A stretch of DNA of 64,000 nucleotides from Pseudarthrobacter sp. Fe7 (GTDB lineage Bacteria > Actinomycetota > Actinomycetes > Actinomycetales > Micrococcaceae): positions 3,410,001-3,474,000 of the forward strand of contig CP099977.1 of NCBI GenBank assembly GCA_024372495.1, given 5' to 3'. This document shows positions 41,201 to 49,350 of the stretch, one piece after another (positions within the stretch are counted from its first letter, which is position 1; each line of letters opens with the position of its first letter). The notes under the pieces were generated by a model. The model was given only the letters and a program-made list of their open reading frames with translations. It was not told the DNA's origin and searched no databases. The translations under genes and the position numbers were made by a program.

Positions 41201-41694
41201 CCACCACCGCCGGCCACAGCCTTGGCGAAGATGGGGAAGCCGATCTCATCGGCCGCGGCCAGGAGCTCGTCCAGGTCCTTGGACGGCTCGCTGGACTTCA
41301 GGACCGGTACGCCGGCCTGGCGGGCAGCCTTCAGTGCCGCCACCTTGTTGCCGGCAAGCTCCAGCACTTCCGCGGGCGGCCCCACGAAGGTGATGCCGGC
41401 TTCCTTTGCCGCACGTGCCGCCTCCGGATTTTCCGAGAGGAAGCCGTAGCCCGGGTAAATGGCGTCCGCTCCGGACTCCCTGGCTACCCGTACCACCTCC
41501 GCCACGTCCAGGTATGCCCGGACGGGGTGTCCCTCCTCGCCAATCAGGTAGGCCTCGTCCGCTTTCTGGCGGTGGATGGAGTTTCGGTCCTCTTGGGGGA
41601 AAACGGCAACGGTCTTGGCGCCCAGCTCGTAGCCGGCGCGGAAGGCCCTGATCGCGATTTCACCGCGGTTGGCCACCAGAACTTTGGAAAACAT
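38295..41694 (-). CDS. pyc: Pyruvate carboxylase
   Basis: Anaplerotic biotin enzyme turning pyruvate into oxaloacetate. Restored length is 1132 residues. An N-terminal biotin carboxylase domain (MFSKVLVANRGEIAIRAFRAG; GGGGRGMRRV; FIEMNPRIQVEHTVTEEV) precedes a carboxyltransferase domain (FRDAHQSLLATRVR; HTHDTAGGQLAT) and a C-terminal biotinyl domain with EAMKMEA. Indels: extra base at AGGCTC 40330-40335 (restores QRPELLKARVSADRG), extra base at GAGCCT 38948-38953 (restores FLSGELGDPPGGWPEP), and a missing G/C at 38323-38327 (restores VQGGDLLLVIEQ). A CRP-like site lies about 80 bp upstream. Confidence 0.94.
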
Positions 41695-41997
41695 ACTTCT
41701 CCTGCATCATTGCTGAGGTGGATCGATGAGTGGTCACAGTGTCTAGGACCTACAAGGACAAACACAAATCTTTGTGGTCACGGTCACAGATTTTCCCGTC
41801 ATGTCCCGAACGCTTTCAGCCTGGCTGGCGGAAACCGCCCTGGCAGCACAGTCGGTGCCATGCCGACTCCCGATAAAGCGGGATTCGCCGACGCATCAAC
41901 ATATGATGAGTAGGGCGGCAGGACCGTCCGGCCTCGGCTCTGCCGTGGCAAACATTACTCCCAACACGGCATCCGGCGTTAGGTTTTGGTCTCTCAA
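41695..41997. other. Intergenic region between pyc and the MinD-like gene
   Basis: The 303-bp gap between two divergent genes holds no supported gene. Visible elements are a perfect CACAAA-TC-TTTGTG inverted repeat (41763-41776), tandem GGTCAC repeats and a CRP-like sequence overlapping them. Promoters for both genes should lie here. Confidence 0.5.
41773..41788. promoter_or_regulatory. Candidate CRP/GlxR-type site upstream of pyc
   Basis: TGTGGTCACGGTCACA differs at one of the ten consensus positions from TGTGA-N6-TCACA, the Crp/GlxR operator, and lies about 80 bp upstream of the pyc ATG. Function is inferred from the match only. Confidence 0.38.
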
Positions 41998-42817
41998 GTG
42001 CAAGTAGTCAGCATCAGCAGCCTCAAGGGTGGAGTCGGCAAGACTTCCGTCACCACAGGATTGGCGTCTGCGGCGCTGGCCGCCGGAGTACGCACGCTGG
42101 TGGTGGACCTTGATCCGCATGCCGATGCCACTACCGCCCTGGGTGTCCAGCCGGGCGACCAGTTGGATATCGGCAGAATGCTCAAGAGCCCCCGCAGGGC
42201 AAAGCTGGCGGAGAACGTGGTTCGCAGCAGTTGGGCTGACCGAACCCCCACGAACGGTTCCGGGCCCGCCGTCCTGGACGTCGCCGTCGGCTCCGCCTAC
42301 ACCGGGATCTATGACCGTCCGGACCTTGGCCGCCGCGATCTCCGGCGGCTCGCCGCCGTTCTCGCCGGCGCCGACGATTACCAGGCTCGTCCTGATCGAC
42401 TGCCCCCCGTCCCTCAATGGCCTCACGCGCATGGCCTGGGCGGCCAGTGACAAAGTTGCTTTGGTTGCCGAGCCTGGCCTGTTCTCGGTCGCCGGGACCG
42501 AACGCACCATGCGGGCCATCCAACTGTTCAGGCAGGAATTTGCGCCCAATCTGTCGCCGGCAGGAATCGTGGCCAACCGGGTCCGCAGCGGCTCCTCTGA
42601 GCACACCTACCGGCTGGCGGAGATGGAGTCCATGTTCGGCGAGCTCCTGCTCAGCCCGCGCATTCCGGAACAGGCAAACTGGCAGCAGATCCAGGGCGCA
42701 GCCCACCCCGTCCACCACTGGCCCGGGGATTCGGCGAAGTCCGCCGCCGGCTTGTTCGATGACCTGCTGTCCAACCTGATGGCCACCGGCAGCGGCCTGC
42801 GCAGCCGCACCCGGTAG
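41998..42817 (+). CDS. Orphan ParA/MinD-like ATPase
   Basis: Deviant Walker-A ATPase of 272 residues restored. It has SSLKGGVGKTSVTTGLA (about residues 7-23), Walker-A' LVVDLDPHADATTALGV and Walker-B LVLIDCPPSLNGL. AGGCTC at 42383-42388 carries one base too many exactly before Walker B; removing it joins GADDYQ to LVLIDCPP. No parB or minE partner is adjacent. The start is GTG 41998 or TTG 41986. It converges with the merR gene of the FtsR/GarA block, so a role in division or positioning is possible but unproven. Confidence 0.86.
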
Positions 42818-42845
42818 CACAGGGCAGGACTTCAGCTGCACAAAG

Positions 42846-42880
42846 AAGGTGCCGCACTCCATCCGGAGGGCGGCACCTTT
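42846..42880. terminator. Bidirectional terminator
   Basis: AAGGTGCCGC and GCGGCACCTT pair as a perfect 10-bp stem with a 14-base loop, between the convergent ParA-like and merR genes, followed by TTGG on one side and preceded by AAAG on the other. Confidence 0.75.
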
Positions 42881-42892
42881 GGTTCTTTGGCC

Positions 42893-43486
42893 TTAGCTGA
42901 TTTTCCGCGCTGCGCGCCGCTTGCTCAGTTCGTCGTCGGGAAAGGACTGCTCGGCGGCGTGCTCGCTGGGCAGCGACGCCAAGCTGCCTTCGACTTCGCG
43001 CCATACCCGCCCCACGGCGATGCCGAAGACGCCCTGGCCGCCCTGCACCAGGTCAATGACCTCATCCGCGGACGTGCACTCGTACACGCTGGCGCCGTCG
43101 CTCATAAGCGTGATCTGGGCCAGGTCTTCAACGCCGCGCTCCCGCAGGTGCTCCACGGCAGTCCGGATTTGCTGGAGGGAAACTCCGGTGTCCAGGAGCC
43201 GCTTGACGACCTTGAGGACCAGGATGTCGCGGAACCCGTAGAGCCGCTGCGAACCCGATCCGGCGGCGCCGCGGACGGCAGGCTCAACGAGGCCGGTGCG
43301 GGCCCAGTAATCGAGTTGGCGGTAGGTGATGCCGGCAGCCTTGCAGGCTGTGGGACCCCGGTAGCCGGCGTCCTCGTCCAGTACCGGCAGGTCTTCGGTG
43401 AACAGGAGGCCCTGGGCACCGCTCACGGGCACAGCAACACCAGCCGTGGGCTGTTTCAGCCCGCCTGCTTCGCCTTTGGGACTCAC
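42893..43486 (-). CDS. MerR-family regulator (Rv1830-like)
   Basis: Protein of 197 residues with an MerR helix-turn-helix (about 50-118) containing GYRGPTACKAAGITYRQLDYWARTGLV and RLYGFRDILVLKVVKRLLDTGVSLQQIRTA. A C-terminal effector-type region follows. GTG at 43486 is chosen because AAGGAGG stands 9 bp upstream; longer in-frame starts lack a ribosome binding site. Gene order with a bifunctional nuclease, a second MerR gene, garA and gcvH equals Rv1830-Rv1826. Tandem TTAAC repeats lie upstream. Confidence 0.9.
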   Translation of the reverse strand: MSPKGEAGGLKQPTAGVAVPVSGAQGLLFTEDLPVLDEDAGYRGPTACKAAGITYRQLDYWARTGLVEPAVRGAAGSGSQRLYGFRDILVLKVVKRLLDTGVSLQQIRTAVEHLRERGVEDLAQITLMSDGASVYECTSADEVIDLVQGGQGVFGIAVGRVWREVEGSLASLPSEHAAEQSFPDDELSKRRAARKIS

Positions 43487-43694
43487 CTGGATCCTCCTTG
43501 TCGTACGCTCCCCCGGAACTGATACAGCAGCCGTGGTACGAAGACCATGGGTGTAATTCTTCCGCGGGGCGCACTTTCCAGTGTGACTTGCGCGGCTGCT
43601 GTAAGCAAGGGAACTTGATACTTCGACGTTAGGCCCGGCGGGTCCCGAGGTCAAAGACGTTGAGGGCTTGGAAGAGGCGTGTCGAAACTTTCAG

Positions 43695-43721
43695 CCTTAA
43701 CTTAACCTTAACGTGACCTTA
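43695..43721. promoter_or_regulatory. Tandem TTAAC/CTTAACCTT repeats upstream of merR
   Basis: The AT-rich 27-bp stretch has three consecutive CTTAAC-type units, then GTGACCTTA. It abuts the end of the nuclease gene, 209 bp upstream of merR. CTTAACCTT (43701-43709) recurs in the palindrome in front of ftsZ (7510-7518). A shared MerR-family operator is possible; the protein that binds is not known. Confidence 0.4.
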
Positions 43722-44223
43722 GCCGTCGAAATCCTCTGGTTCCACATCATCCAGGAACTCCCGGAAACGCCGCAGTTCGCGCTCTTCATCAACGGTGGGG
43801 CCGGGCTCGGCGTCTTCGCCTTCATCGTGCTCGGTGATGCGGACTCCGGCCTCATCCATTACGGAGTCGGCGCACCATATCCGGCACTTGGCACGCAGGG
43901 CAACGGCCAGGGCATCCGAGGCCCGCGAGCTGACGGTGGTGCCGTTTTCGAACTGGAGCCTGCCCGTAGAAGATGTTGTCCTCCACGGCGACGATGTTGA
44001 CGCTCACCACGGAGTGTCCCAGCGACTCCACGACGTCGACCAGGAGGTCGTGGGTCATGGGGCGGGGCGGGACCACACCCTGCTGGGCGAGGGCGATGGC
44101 ACTGGCCTCCGGGGTGCCGATCCAGATGGGTACATGGCGTTCGCCGTGCATCTCCTTGAGCAGGACCAGGGGCTGGTTGGAAGGCAGTTCGATGCGAACG
44201 CCTACAATCTCGACTTCGATCAT
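43719..44223 (-). CDS. Bifunctional nuclease family protein (DUF151)
   Basis: Small protein of 167 residues restored, BFN-nuclease domain over most of the length (MIEVEIVGVRIELPSNQPLVLLKE; HVPIWIGTPEASAIA; SRASDALALALRAKC). The acidic C-terminus ends DDVEPEDFDG. ATG at 44223 overlaps the ftsR stop (ATGA). AGGCTCC at 43956-43961 has one extra base; as AGCTCC the reading is NIFYGQLQFENGTTVSSRASD. Homologous to Rv1829; the physiological nucleic-acid target is unknown. Confidence 0.88.
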
Positions 44224-44945
44224 CAGATGTCCATGCGTGAGATGTGGTCCTGCACCAGGGCCCGGTGCAGGGTCAGGCAAAGATCGCTGATCTCGCGGGC
44301 GGCCTCTGCCGCGCGTGCCTGTGATGCCGAGTCCTTGCGCGAGGCAAGGGGTGCGACAGCGCGTTCCACCAGGCCGAATTCCCGTTCGGCCGCTGCCTGG
44401 AATGGCCTCAGGTGCCGTGGCTCCAGTCCGTGGCTTTCCAGCTGGACGCAGGCGCGGGCAACCTGGAGCGCGTGCTCGTCAAACTGGCCGTTGCTGTGGC
44501 TAATGAGGCCGAAACTCAGGAGCGACTGCAGCAGGGGAACACTGGCGCCGGACTCGGTGCGCAGCTGCTCCTCGCTCAGTTTCCGGCCGCGGTTTTGCAG
44601 GCTCGGCGGCCAGCTCATCGGACACAATGCGGGGGACACCACGACGCCGGGCGGCAGGTTCTCCGGCCGCTCTCCCCTGTCGATGGCGTCAAGGTAGTCC
44701 TTGATGACCTTCAGGGGCAGGTACTGGTCCCGCTGCAGGGCCAGCACGAAGCGCAGCCGCTCGACGTCCCCGTCAGAATACTGGCGGTAGCCGGCAGGGG
44801 TGCGCCGCGGGTTGATCAGTCCCTTTTCCTCGAGGAACCGGATCTTTGACGCGGTCATGCCCGGGAAGTCGGCGCTCAGTTGGGCGAGGACTTCACCAAT
44901 GTTCAGGACCTGGGGGCCCCGGCGTTCCGGTTGTGCCATTGCCAC
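44223..44945 (-). CDS. ftsR: MerR-family regulator FtsR
   Basis: MerR-type regulator of 240 residues, homologous by motif and context to Rv1828 and to C. glutamicum FtsR, which activates ftsZ. The HTH is near the N-terminus (LNIGEVLAQLSADFPGMTASKIRFLEEKGLI; AGYRQYSDGDVERLRFVL). About 12 residues in the middle are scrambled because a C-run is one base short (44631-44635) and an AGCT site carries an extra base 30 bp away (44599-44604). Correcting both turns VVSPALCPMSWPPSLQ into VVSPRIVSDELAAELQ. The start is GTG 44945 or ATG 44939. Confidence 0.9.
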   Translation of the reverse strand: MAMAQPERRGPQVLNIGEVLAQLSADFPGMTASKIRFLEEKGLINPRRTPAGYRQYSDGDVERLRFVLALQRDQYLPLKVIKDYLDAIDRGERPENLPPGVVVSPALCPMSWPPSLQNRGRKLSEEQLRTESGASVPLLQSLLSFGLISHSNGQFDEHALQVARACVQLESHGLEPRHLRPFQAAAEREFGLVERAVAPLASRKDSASQARAAEAAREISDLCLTLHRALVQDHISRMDI

Positions 44946-44962
44946 AGGCAGCGGTCCCCGGT

Positions 44963-45439
44963 TCAGCTGCGGCCTGCAGCCGTGGCAGGGCTCAGGTAGA
45001 AGGTGAGGCGGAACTTGCCGATCTGGACCTCGCTGCCGGACTTCAGCTCCACGCTGTCCACGCGGTCATGATTAACGTACGTGCCGTTGAGGCTGTTCTT
45101 GTCCACCACTTCGAAGCTGCGTGCGGTCCGCCGGAACTCCACGTGGCGACGCGACACCGTGACGTCGTCCAGGAAGATGTCCGCGTCCGGGTGGCGGCCC
45201 GCCGTGGTTACGTCGGAATCCAACAGGAACCGGGCACCGGCATTCGGGCCGCTGTGGGCGACCAGCAACGCCGACCCGGCAGGCAGGGCCTCCACTGAGT
45301 TGCGCTCTTCCGAGGACAACTTGGGGGCGATGGTCGGTTCGTCAGTGACGGGGGTGAGATGGATCGAGGTGGTCTCCGACGCCCTAGCCGCACCCGTGCC
45401 GTAATCCCCATCGGCAGGGTTGTGTCTGTGGCCAGCCAT
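44963..45439 (-). CDS. garA: FHA-domain signalling protein (GarA/OdhI type)
   Basis: Phospho-regulated switch of 158 residues. In relatives, GarA/OdhI inhibits 2-oxoglutarate dehydrogenase and binds glutamate enzymes until PknB/PknG phosphorylates its N-terminal ETTS motif. The motif is present here as ETTSIHL (about residues 22-28). The FHA domain (about 70-150) has the phosphothreonine-binding residues in TAGRHPDADIFLDDVTVSRRH and NSLNGTYVN. ATG at 45439 has GAGGAGGAA just upstream. The neighbours are ftsR and gcvH. Confidence 0.92.
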   Translation of the reverse strand: MAGHRHNPADGDYGTGAARASETTSIHLTPVTDEPTIAPKLSSEERNSVEALPAGSALLVAHSGPNAGARFLLDSDVTTAGRHPDADIFLDDVTVSRRHVEFRRTARSFEVVDKNSLNGTYVNHDRVDSVELKSGSEVQIGKFRLTFYLSPATAAGRS

Positions 45440-45594
45440 GGATTCCTCCTCATAGACGTTGCAGGCATGAACCCGCAACCAACGTTTAGTCCCGGCCCTG
45501 CCCGGCAGGTCCGGCACCGGCTCCCGATCCGGGCTCTGACGTGCGGAGACGCCATGCCCGCGACGCGGGGCCGGACCGGAAATACCGGTTAGCT

Positions 45595-45981
45595 TTAGCC
45601 TACCTGTTGTTCGTACTCGGATGCACTGAGCAAAGACTCAACGGCATCAGGTTCGGCCAGTTTGATCTCGATGAGCCAGCCATCACCGTACGGATCGGTG
45701 TTGATCAGGGCCGAATCGCTGTCCAGGGAGTCGTTGCGGGCCACGACTTCACCGGAAACGGGCGCGTAGATGTCGCTCACGCTCTTGGTGGACTCAACCT
45801 CACCCACAACTTCGTTTGCCGTAATCTTCGTACCGACCTCCGGCATCTGGGCGTAAACCACATCTCCAAGGGCGTCCTGCGCAAAATCCGTGATTCCCAC
45901 GCGGACCACGCCGTCGGTGTTCGGTGCGGTAACCCATTCATGTTCGGCGGTGTAGGACAGGTCTTCGGGAATGTTGCTCAT
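45595..45981 (-). CDS. gcvH: Glycine cleavage system H protein
   Basis: Lipoyl carrier of 128 residues. The lipoylated Lys is in GEVESTKSVSDIYAP. The other conserved features are LSYTAEHEWV at the N-terminus and DSDSALINTDPYGDGWLIEI. No gcvP, gcvT or lipoyl ligase gene lies in the window, and no glycine riboswitch is seen upstream. Its place before garA and ftsR is conserved in actinobacteria (Rv1826). Confidence 0.93.
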   Translation of the reverse strand: MSNIPEDLSYTAEHEWVTAPNTDGVVRVGITDFAQDALGDVVYAQMPEVGTKITANEVVGEVESTKSVSDIYAPVSGEVVARNDSLDSDSALINTDPYGDGWLIEIKLAEPDAVESLLSASEYEQQVG

Positions 45982-46101
45982 GGGAGGCCTTTCATCGGGG
46001 TACGCGCCAGTGTCACAAAGGGGCCCGGAAATCGGACCGCCGCTGAAAGTATAGGCACAACTCCCGGGGCCGGCACGGGGCTTTCTGACAAGATGGAGCC
46101 C

Positions 46102-46146
46102 ATGAGTGCAAGCACCGGTGCGGCATCTTCGAGAGAGTGTGGGTAG
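46102..46146 (+). other. Possible 14-codon upstream reading frame before the DNA glycosylase
   Basis: ATG at 46102 behind GGAG opens MSASTGAASSRECG and stops 2 bp before the ATG at 46149. The arrangement would allow translational coupling with the glycosylase, whose own ribosome binding site is weak. It is too short to support as a gene. Confidence 0.25.
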
Positions 46147-46148
46147 GC

Positions 46149-47018
46149 ATGCCGGAACTTCCTGAAGTCGCCGGCCTGGCGGCGTTCCTTGACGAACAGC
46201 TGCGGGGCTGCACCGTCACCAAATTGCAGGTTGTCTCCTTTGCTGTGCTCAAGACGGCCGATCCTCCCTACAGCGCGCTGGAGGGCCGCACCGTGTCCGG
46301 TGTCCGCCGATTCGGGAAGTTCATCAGCATTGATACGGACAGCATTTCGCTGGTGTTCCACCTGGCACGTGCGGGCTGGGTGCGCTTCACGGACTCCCCG
46401 CCGACAACCAGGCTCCGGATGGGCAAGGGCCTCATCGCGGTCCGGTGTGCGTTCTCCGGCCCCGACGGGCCACGCGGCCTGGACCTGACGGAGGCGGGCA
46501 CCAAGAAGAGCCTGGCCGTCTACGTCGTGCGCGATCCCCAGGAGGTGCCGGGCATCGCCGCATTGGGCCCGGATCCGTTCACGGAGGCGTTCGACGCCGG
46601 CATGCTGGCTGAGATCCTGGCCGGCAGTCCGCAACAGATCAAGGGCCTCCTGCGCAGCCAGAGCGTCATCGCGGGGATCGGCAATGCATACAGCGACGAA
46701 ATCCTGCACGCCGCAAAGATCTCCCCGTTCGCCGTTGCCAAGTCCCTGGACCCCGGGACGGTCCAGGTGCTTTACGATGCCATTCACAGCGTTCTGGGCG
46801 AAGCCTTGGCGGAGGCGGCAGGGAAGCCGCCGAAGGACCTCAAGGACGTCAAACGCAGCCACATGCGCGTCCACGCCCGTGCCGGCCAGCCATGCCCCGT
46901 CTGCGGTGACACCGTACGGGAAGTGTCGTTCGCGGACACAGCGCTGCAATATTGCCCCACGTGCCAGACCAAGGGCAAGATCCTGGCCGACCGGAGGACG
47001 TCGAAGTTCCTGAAGTAG
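46149..47018 (+). CDS. Fpg/Nei-family DNA glycosylase
   Basis: Base-excision repair glycosylase/AP lyase of 289 residues. It begins MPELPEVAGL, where the N-terminal Pro after Met is the catalytic nucleophile. It has a helix-two-turn-helix (QSVIAGIGNAYSDEILH) and a C-terminal zinc finger CPVCG...CPTC. The second residue Pro and Glu3 are conserved. Substrate range (oxidised purines or pyrimidines) cannot be told. It is divergent from gcvH. Confidence 0.9.
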   Translation: MPELPEVAGLAAFLDEQLRGCTVTKLQVVSFAVLKTADPPYSALEGRTVSGVRRFGKFISIDTDSISLVFHLARAGWVRFTDSPPTTRLRMGKGLIAVRCAFSGPDGPRGLDLTEAGTKKSLAVYVVRDPQEVPGIAALGPDPFTEAFDAGMLAEILAGSPQQIKGLLRSQSVIAGIGNAYSDEILHAAKISPFAVAKSLDPGTVQVLYDAIHSVLGEALAEAAGKPPKDLKDVKRSHMRVHARAGQPCPVCGDTVREVSFADTALQYCPTCQTKGKILADRRTSKFLK

Positions 47019-47209
47019 GAAGGACCTGGCACCCGGGCGCGGAGTGAACGTGCCGCCTGATAGCGAGGGCTGGCGGCAACTCCGGCGGCGGTACGGACGG
47101 CATCCCCGTGATCGGACTGCAATTCGGGACTAATGGTCCTGCCCGGGCACGTCCCCGAGGCGTAGCGTCTTAACCAAGGCTCGCAAGTCTCGATCAGCAC
47201 GAAGGTGTC

Positions 47210-48982
47210 ATGATGCACCGGTCTCGACCCACCGTCCTCGGAATGGCCTTGGTCCTCGCCCTCGGCGTTGGTCTCGGGGGCACCGCCCCGGGGCCACGCA
47301 TGGAGGCCGCCGCATCAGCGGTGGCTGCGCAGCGGGGCGTTCCGGCGTCGAGCGCGGTCGAACAGGCCGGCGACGACGCGATCGTCCAGCACTACCAGCA
47401 ACTCGGCGGCAGCGCATCGTTCCTCGGAACGCCAGTCCGCAGCCCGTATGACATCGCTGGGGGCCGGGCCCAGGACTATACCGGCGGAAGGATCTACTGG
47501 AGCCCCACAACCGGAGCACACGAGGTACACGGGTCCATCGGCGGACACTACCTGGAGCTCGGCGGCCCAGCCGGCTTCCTCGGCTTCCCCCGCACCGACG
47601 AGAACCCCACCCCAGGCGCCCCCGGCCGGTACAACAACTTCGCCGGCGCCACAATCTACTGGAGCCCCACAACCGGAGCACACGAAGTGCACGGGTCCAT
47701 CGGCGGACACTACCTGGAGCTCGGCGGCCCAGCCGGCTTCCTCGGCTTCCCCCGCACCGACGAGAACGCCACCCCAGGCGCCCCCGGCCGGTACAACAAC
47801 TTCGCCGGCGCCACAATCTACTGGAGCCCGGCCACCGGAGCACACGAGGTACACGGGTCCATCGGCGGACACTACCTGGGCTCGGCGGCCCAGCCGGCTT
47901 CCTCGGCTTCCCCCGCACCGACGAGAACCCCACCCCAGGCGCCCCCGGCCGGTACAACAACTTCGCCGGCGCCACAATCTACTGGAGCCCGGCCACCGGG
48001 GCCTACGAGGTTCACGGGTCCATCGGCGGACACTACCTGGAGCGGCGGCCCGGCCGGCTTCCCGGGCTTCCCCCGCACCGACGAGACCGGAACCCCGGAC
48101 GGCGTTGGCAGGTTCAACCACTTCGCCGGGGGTTCGATCTACTGGAGCCCCGCCACCGGAGCCCACGAGGTGCATGGAGCCATCCGGGCCCAATGGACGG
48201 CCCTCGGTTGGGAGCACAGTCGGCTCGGCTACCCGACGAGCGACGAGTACGGCATCACCGGCGGCCGCCGCAGCGACTTCCAGCAGGGTTCGATTTTGTG
48301 GCATGAGGCCAGCGGCAGGATCGAGGTCATCTACACCAGTGTCCCGTCGGTGCTCCTGGGCGTGGACCTCGAGCGCATTCCGACCGGACAGAAGGTTGTC
48401 GCACTCACATTCGACGCCGGCGCCAATGACGCTGCCCTCCGATCGATCCTCACCACCCTCACGGCCAACGGCGTCCCAGGCACATTCTTCCTGACCGGAA
48501 ACTGGGTCAACCAGTTTCCCTCCGACCCGGCGCTGATCTACAACGCGGGGAACCGGATCGGCAATCACTCCATGACCCACCCGGACTTCACAACCCTGAC
48601 AGACGCCCAGGTCGCGGCCGAGATCAGCAGCGCGCAGAGGACCATCGAGGCGGCTGGAGGCGACCCGCTCCCGTTCTTCCGCTTCCCGTTCGGCGCCCGC
48701 GATTCCCGCACGATCACAGACGTAAACGCCGCCGGCTATGCGGCGATCCGGTGGACCGTTGACACCCTGGGCTGGCAAGGCACCCTGAACGGAACGCGCG
48801 GTCCGGGCTTCATCGTCCAGCGCGTCATGGCTTCTGCCCAACCCGGGGAGATCGTCCTGATGCATCTCGGCTCGAACCCCGACGACGGCTCAACGCTGGA
48901 CGCCGATGCCCTCCCACAAGTGATCTCACAGCTCCGGGCGGCAGGCTACAGCTTCGTCACCCTCAACGCAGCCCTCGGCTAG
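47210..48982 (+). CDS. Secreted LGFP-repeat polysaccharide deacetylase
   Basis: Secreted protein of 590 residues: a signal peptide (HRSRPTVLGMALVLALGVGLG), five tandem LGFP repeats of about 54 residues, and a C-terminal NodB deacetylase domain. The repeats carry GGPAGFLGFPRTDEN and YNNFAGATIYWSP. The deacetylase has VVALTFDAGAND, GNHSMTHPDF, FRFPFGARDSRT and IVLMHLGSN. TFDAG replaces the common TFDDG but keeps the first Asp. Between about residues 223 and 280 the frame is wrong: a 1-bp and a 2-bp loss in two repeats cancel. LGFP modules bind the mycolyl-arabinogalactan layer in Corynebacteriales; here the ligand is unknown. Confidence 0.85.
   Translation: MMHRSRPTVLGMALVLALGVGLGGTAPGPRMEAAASAVAAQRGVPASSAVEQAGDDAIVQHYQQLGGSASFLGTPVRSPYDIAGGRAQDYTGGRIYWSPTTGAHEVHGSIGGHYLELGGPAGFLGFPRTDENPTPGAPGRYNNFAGATIYWSPTTGAHEVHGSIGGHYLELGGPAGFLGFPRTDENATPGAPGRYNNFAGATIYWSPATGAHEVHGSIGGHYLGSAAQPASSASPAPTRTPPQAPPAGTTTSPAPQSTGARPPGPTRFTGPSADTTWSGGPAGFPGFPRTDETGTPDGVGRFNHFAGGSIYWSPATGAHEVHGAIRAQWTALGWEHSRLGYPTSDEYGITGGRRSDFQQGSILWHEASGRIEVIYTSVPSVLLGVDLERIPTGQKVVALTFDAGANDAALRSILTTLTANGVPGTFFLTGNWVNQFPSDPALIYNAGNRIGNHSMTHPDFTTLTDAQVAAEISSAQRTIEAAGGDPLPFFRFPFGARDSRTITDVNAAGYAAIRWTVDTLGWQGTLNGTRGPGFIVQRVMASAQPGEIVLMHLGSNPDDGSTLDADALPQVISQLRAAGYSFVTLNAALG
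47492..48170 (+). repeat. Tandem 162-bp DNA repeats encoding LGFP modules
   Basis: Unit boundaries set by the phrase ATCTACTGG fall at 47492, 47654, 47816, 47977 and 48137. Spacing is 162, 162, 161 and 160 bp. The first copies are almost identical at DNA level, including synonymous sites, implying recent duplication or gene conversion. The short spacings mark the two indels within the gene. Confidence 0.85.
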
Positions 48983-49019
48983 CTCTCCCCTGTGCGGGTA
49001 CCGGCCAGACACCCCCGTC

Positions 49020-49058
49020 CGGACAAATCACCCCCGCCTCCCGGGGTGATTTGTCCGA
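49020..49058. terminator. Hairpin after the LGFP deacetylase gene
   Basis: CGGACAAATCACCCC pairs with GGGGTGATTTGTCCG around a short CG-rich loop, 38 bp past the stop codon. No T-run is present. Confidence 0.65.
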
Positions 49059-49098
49059 AGCAGGGTGCGCAGCCAGGAATGGCCACGAAGCCAAAAGC

Positions 49099-49136
49099 GG
49101 AAAGCGCCGGAGAGTTTCTCCGGCGCTTTCTGCTTT
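49099..49136. terminator. Terminator of tRNA-Pro, minus strand
   Basis: AAAGCGCCGGAGA and TCTCCGGCGCTTT form a perfect 13-bp stem with a GTT loop immediately 3' to tRNA-Pro on its strand. On the opposite strand it ends CTTTCTGCTTTT, so it may also work after the deacetylase gene. Confidence 0.78.
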
Positions 49137-49213
<77 letters not shown>

Positions 49214-49350
49214 CTGGTTCCGCCGTTCTCCGCTGAACTCAAATCCGGGGATTTTCGTCAGCAGTCCGGCCGAACCACCTAGAAGAGCTTACACGATCCG
49301 GAGGGGTGCCAGTGACACTTTCCGCGGATCAGCCCCTGGGTGTGTCGCAA

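Noticed and set aside
45982..46101. Glycine riboswitch upstream of gcvH
   Set aside because: The gap lacks the conserved glycine-aptamer core sequences and no tandem stem-loops are apparent.
47492..48170. CRISPR-like array
   Set aside because: Repeats are 160-162 bp, adjacent with no spacers, and encode LGFP protein modules.
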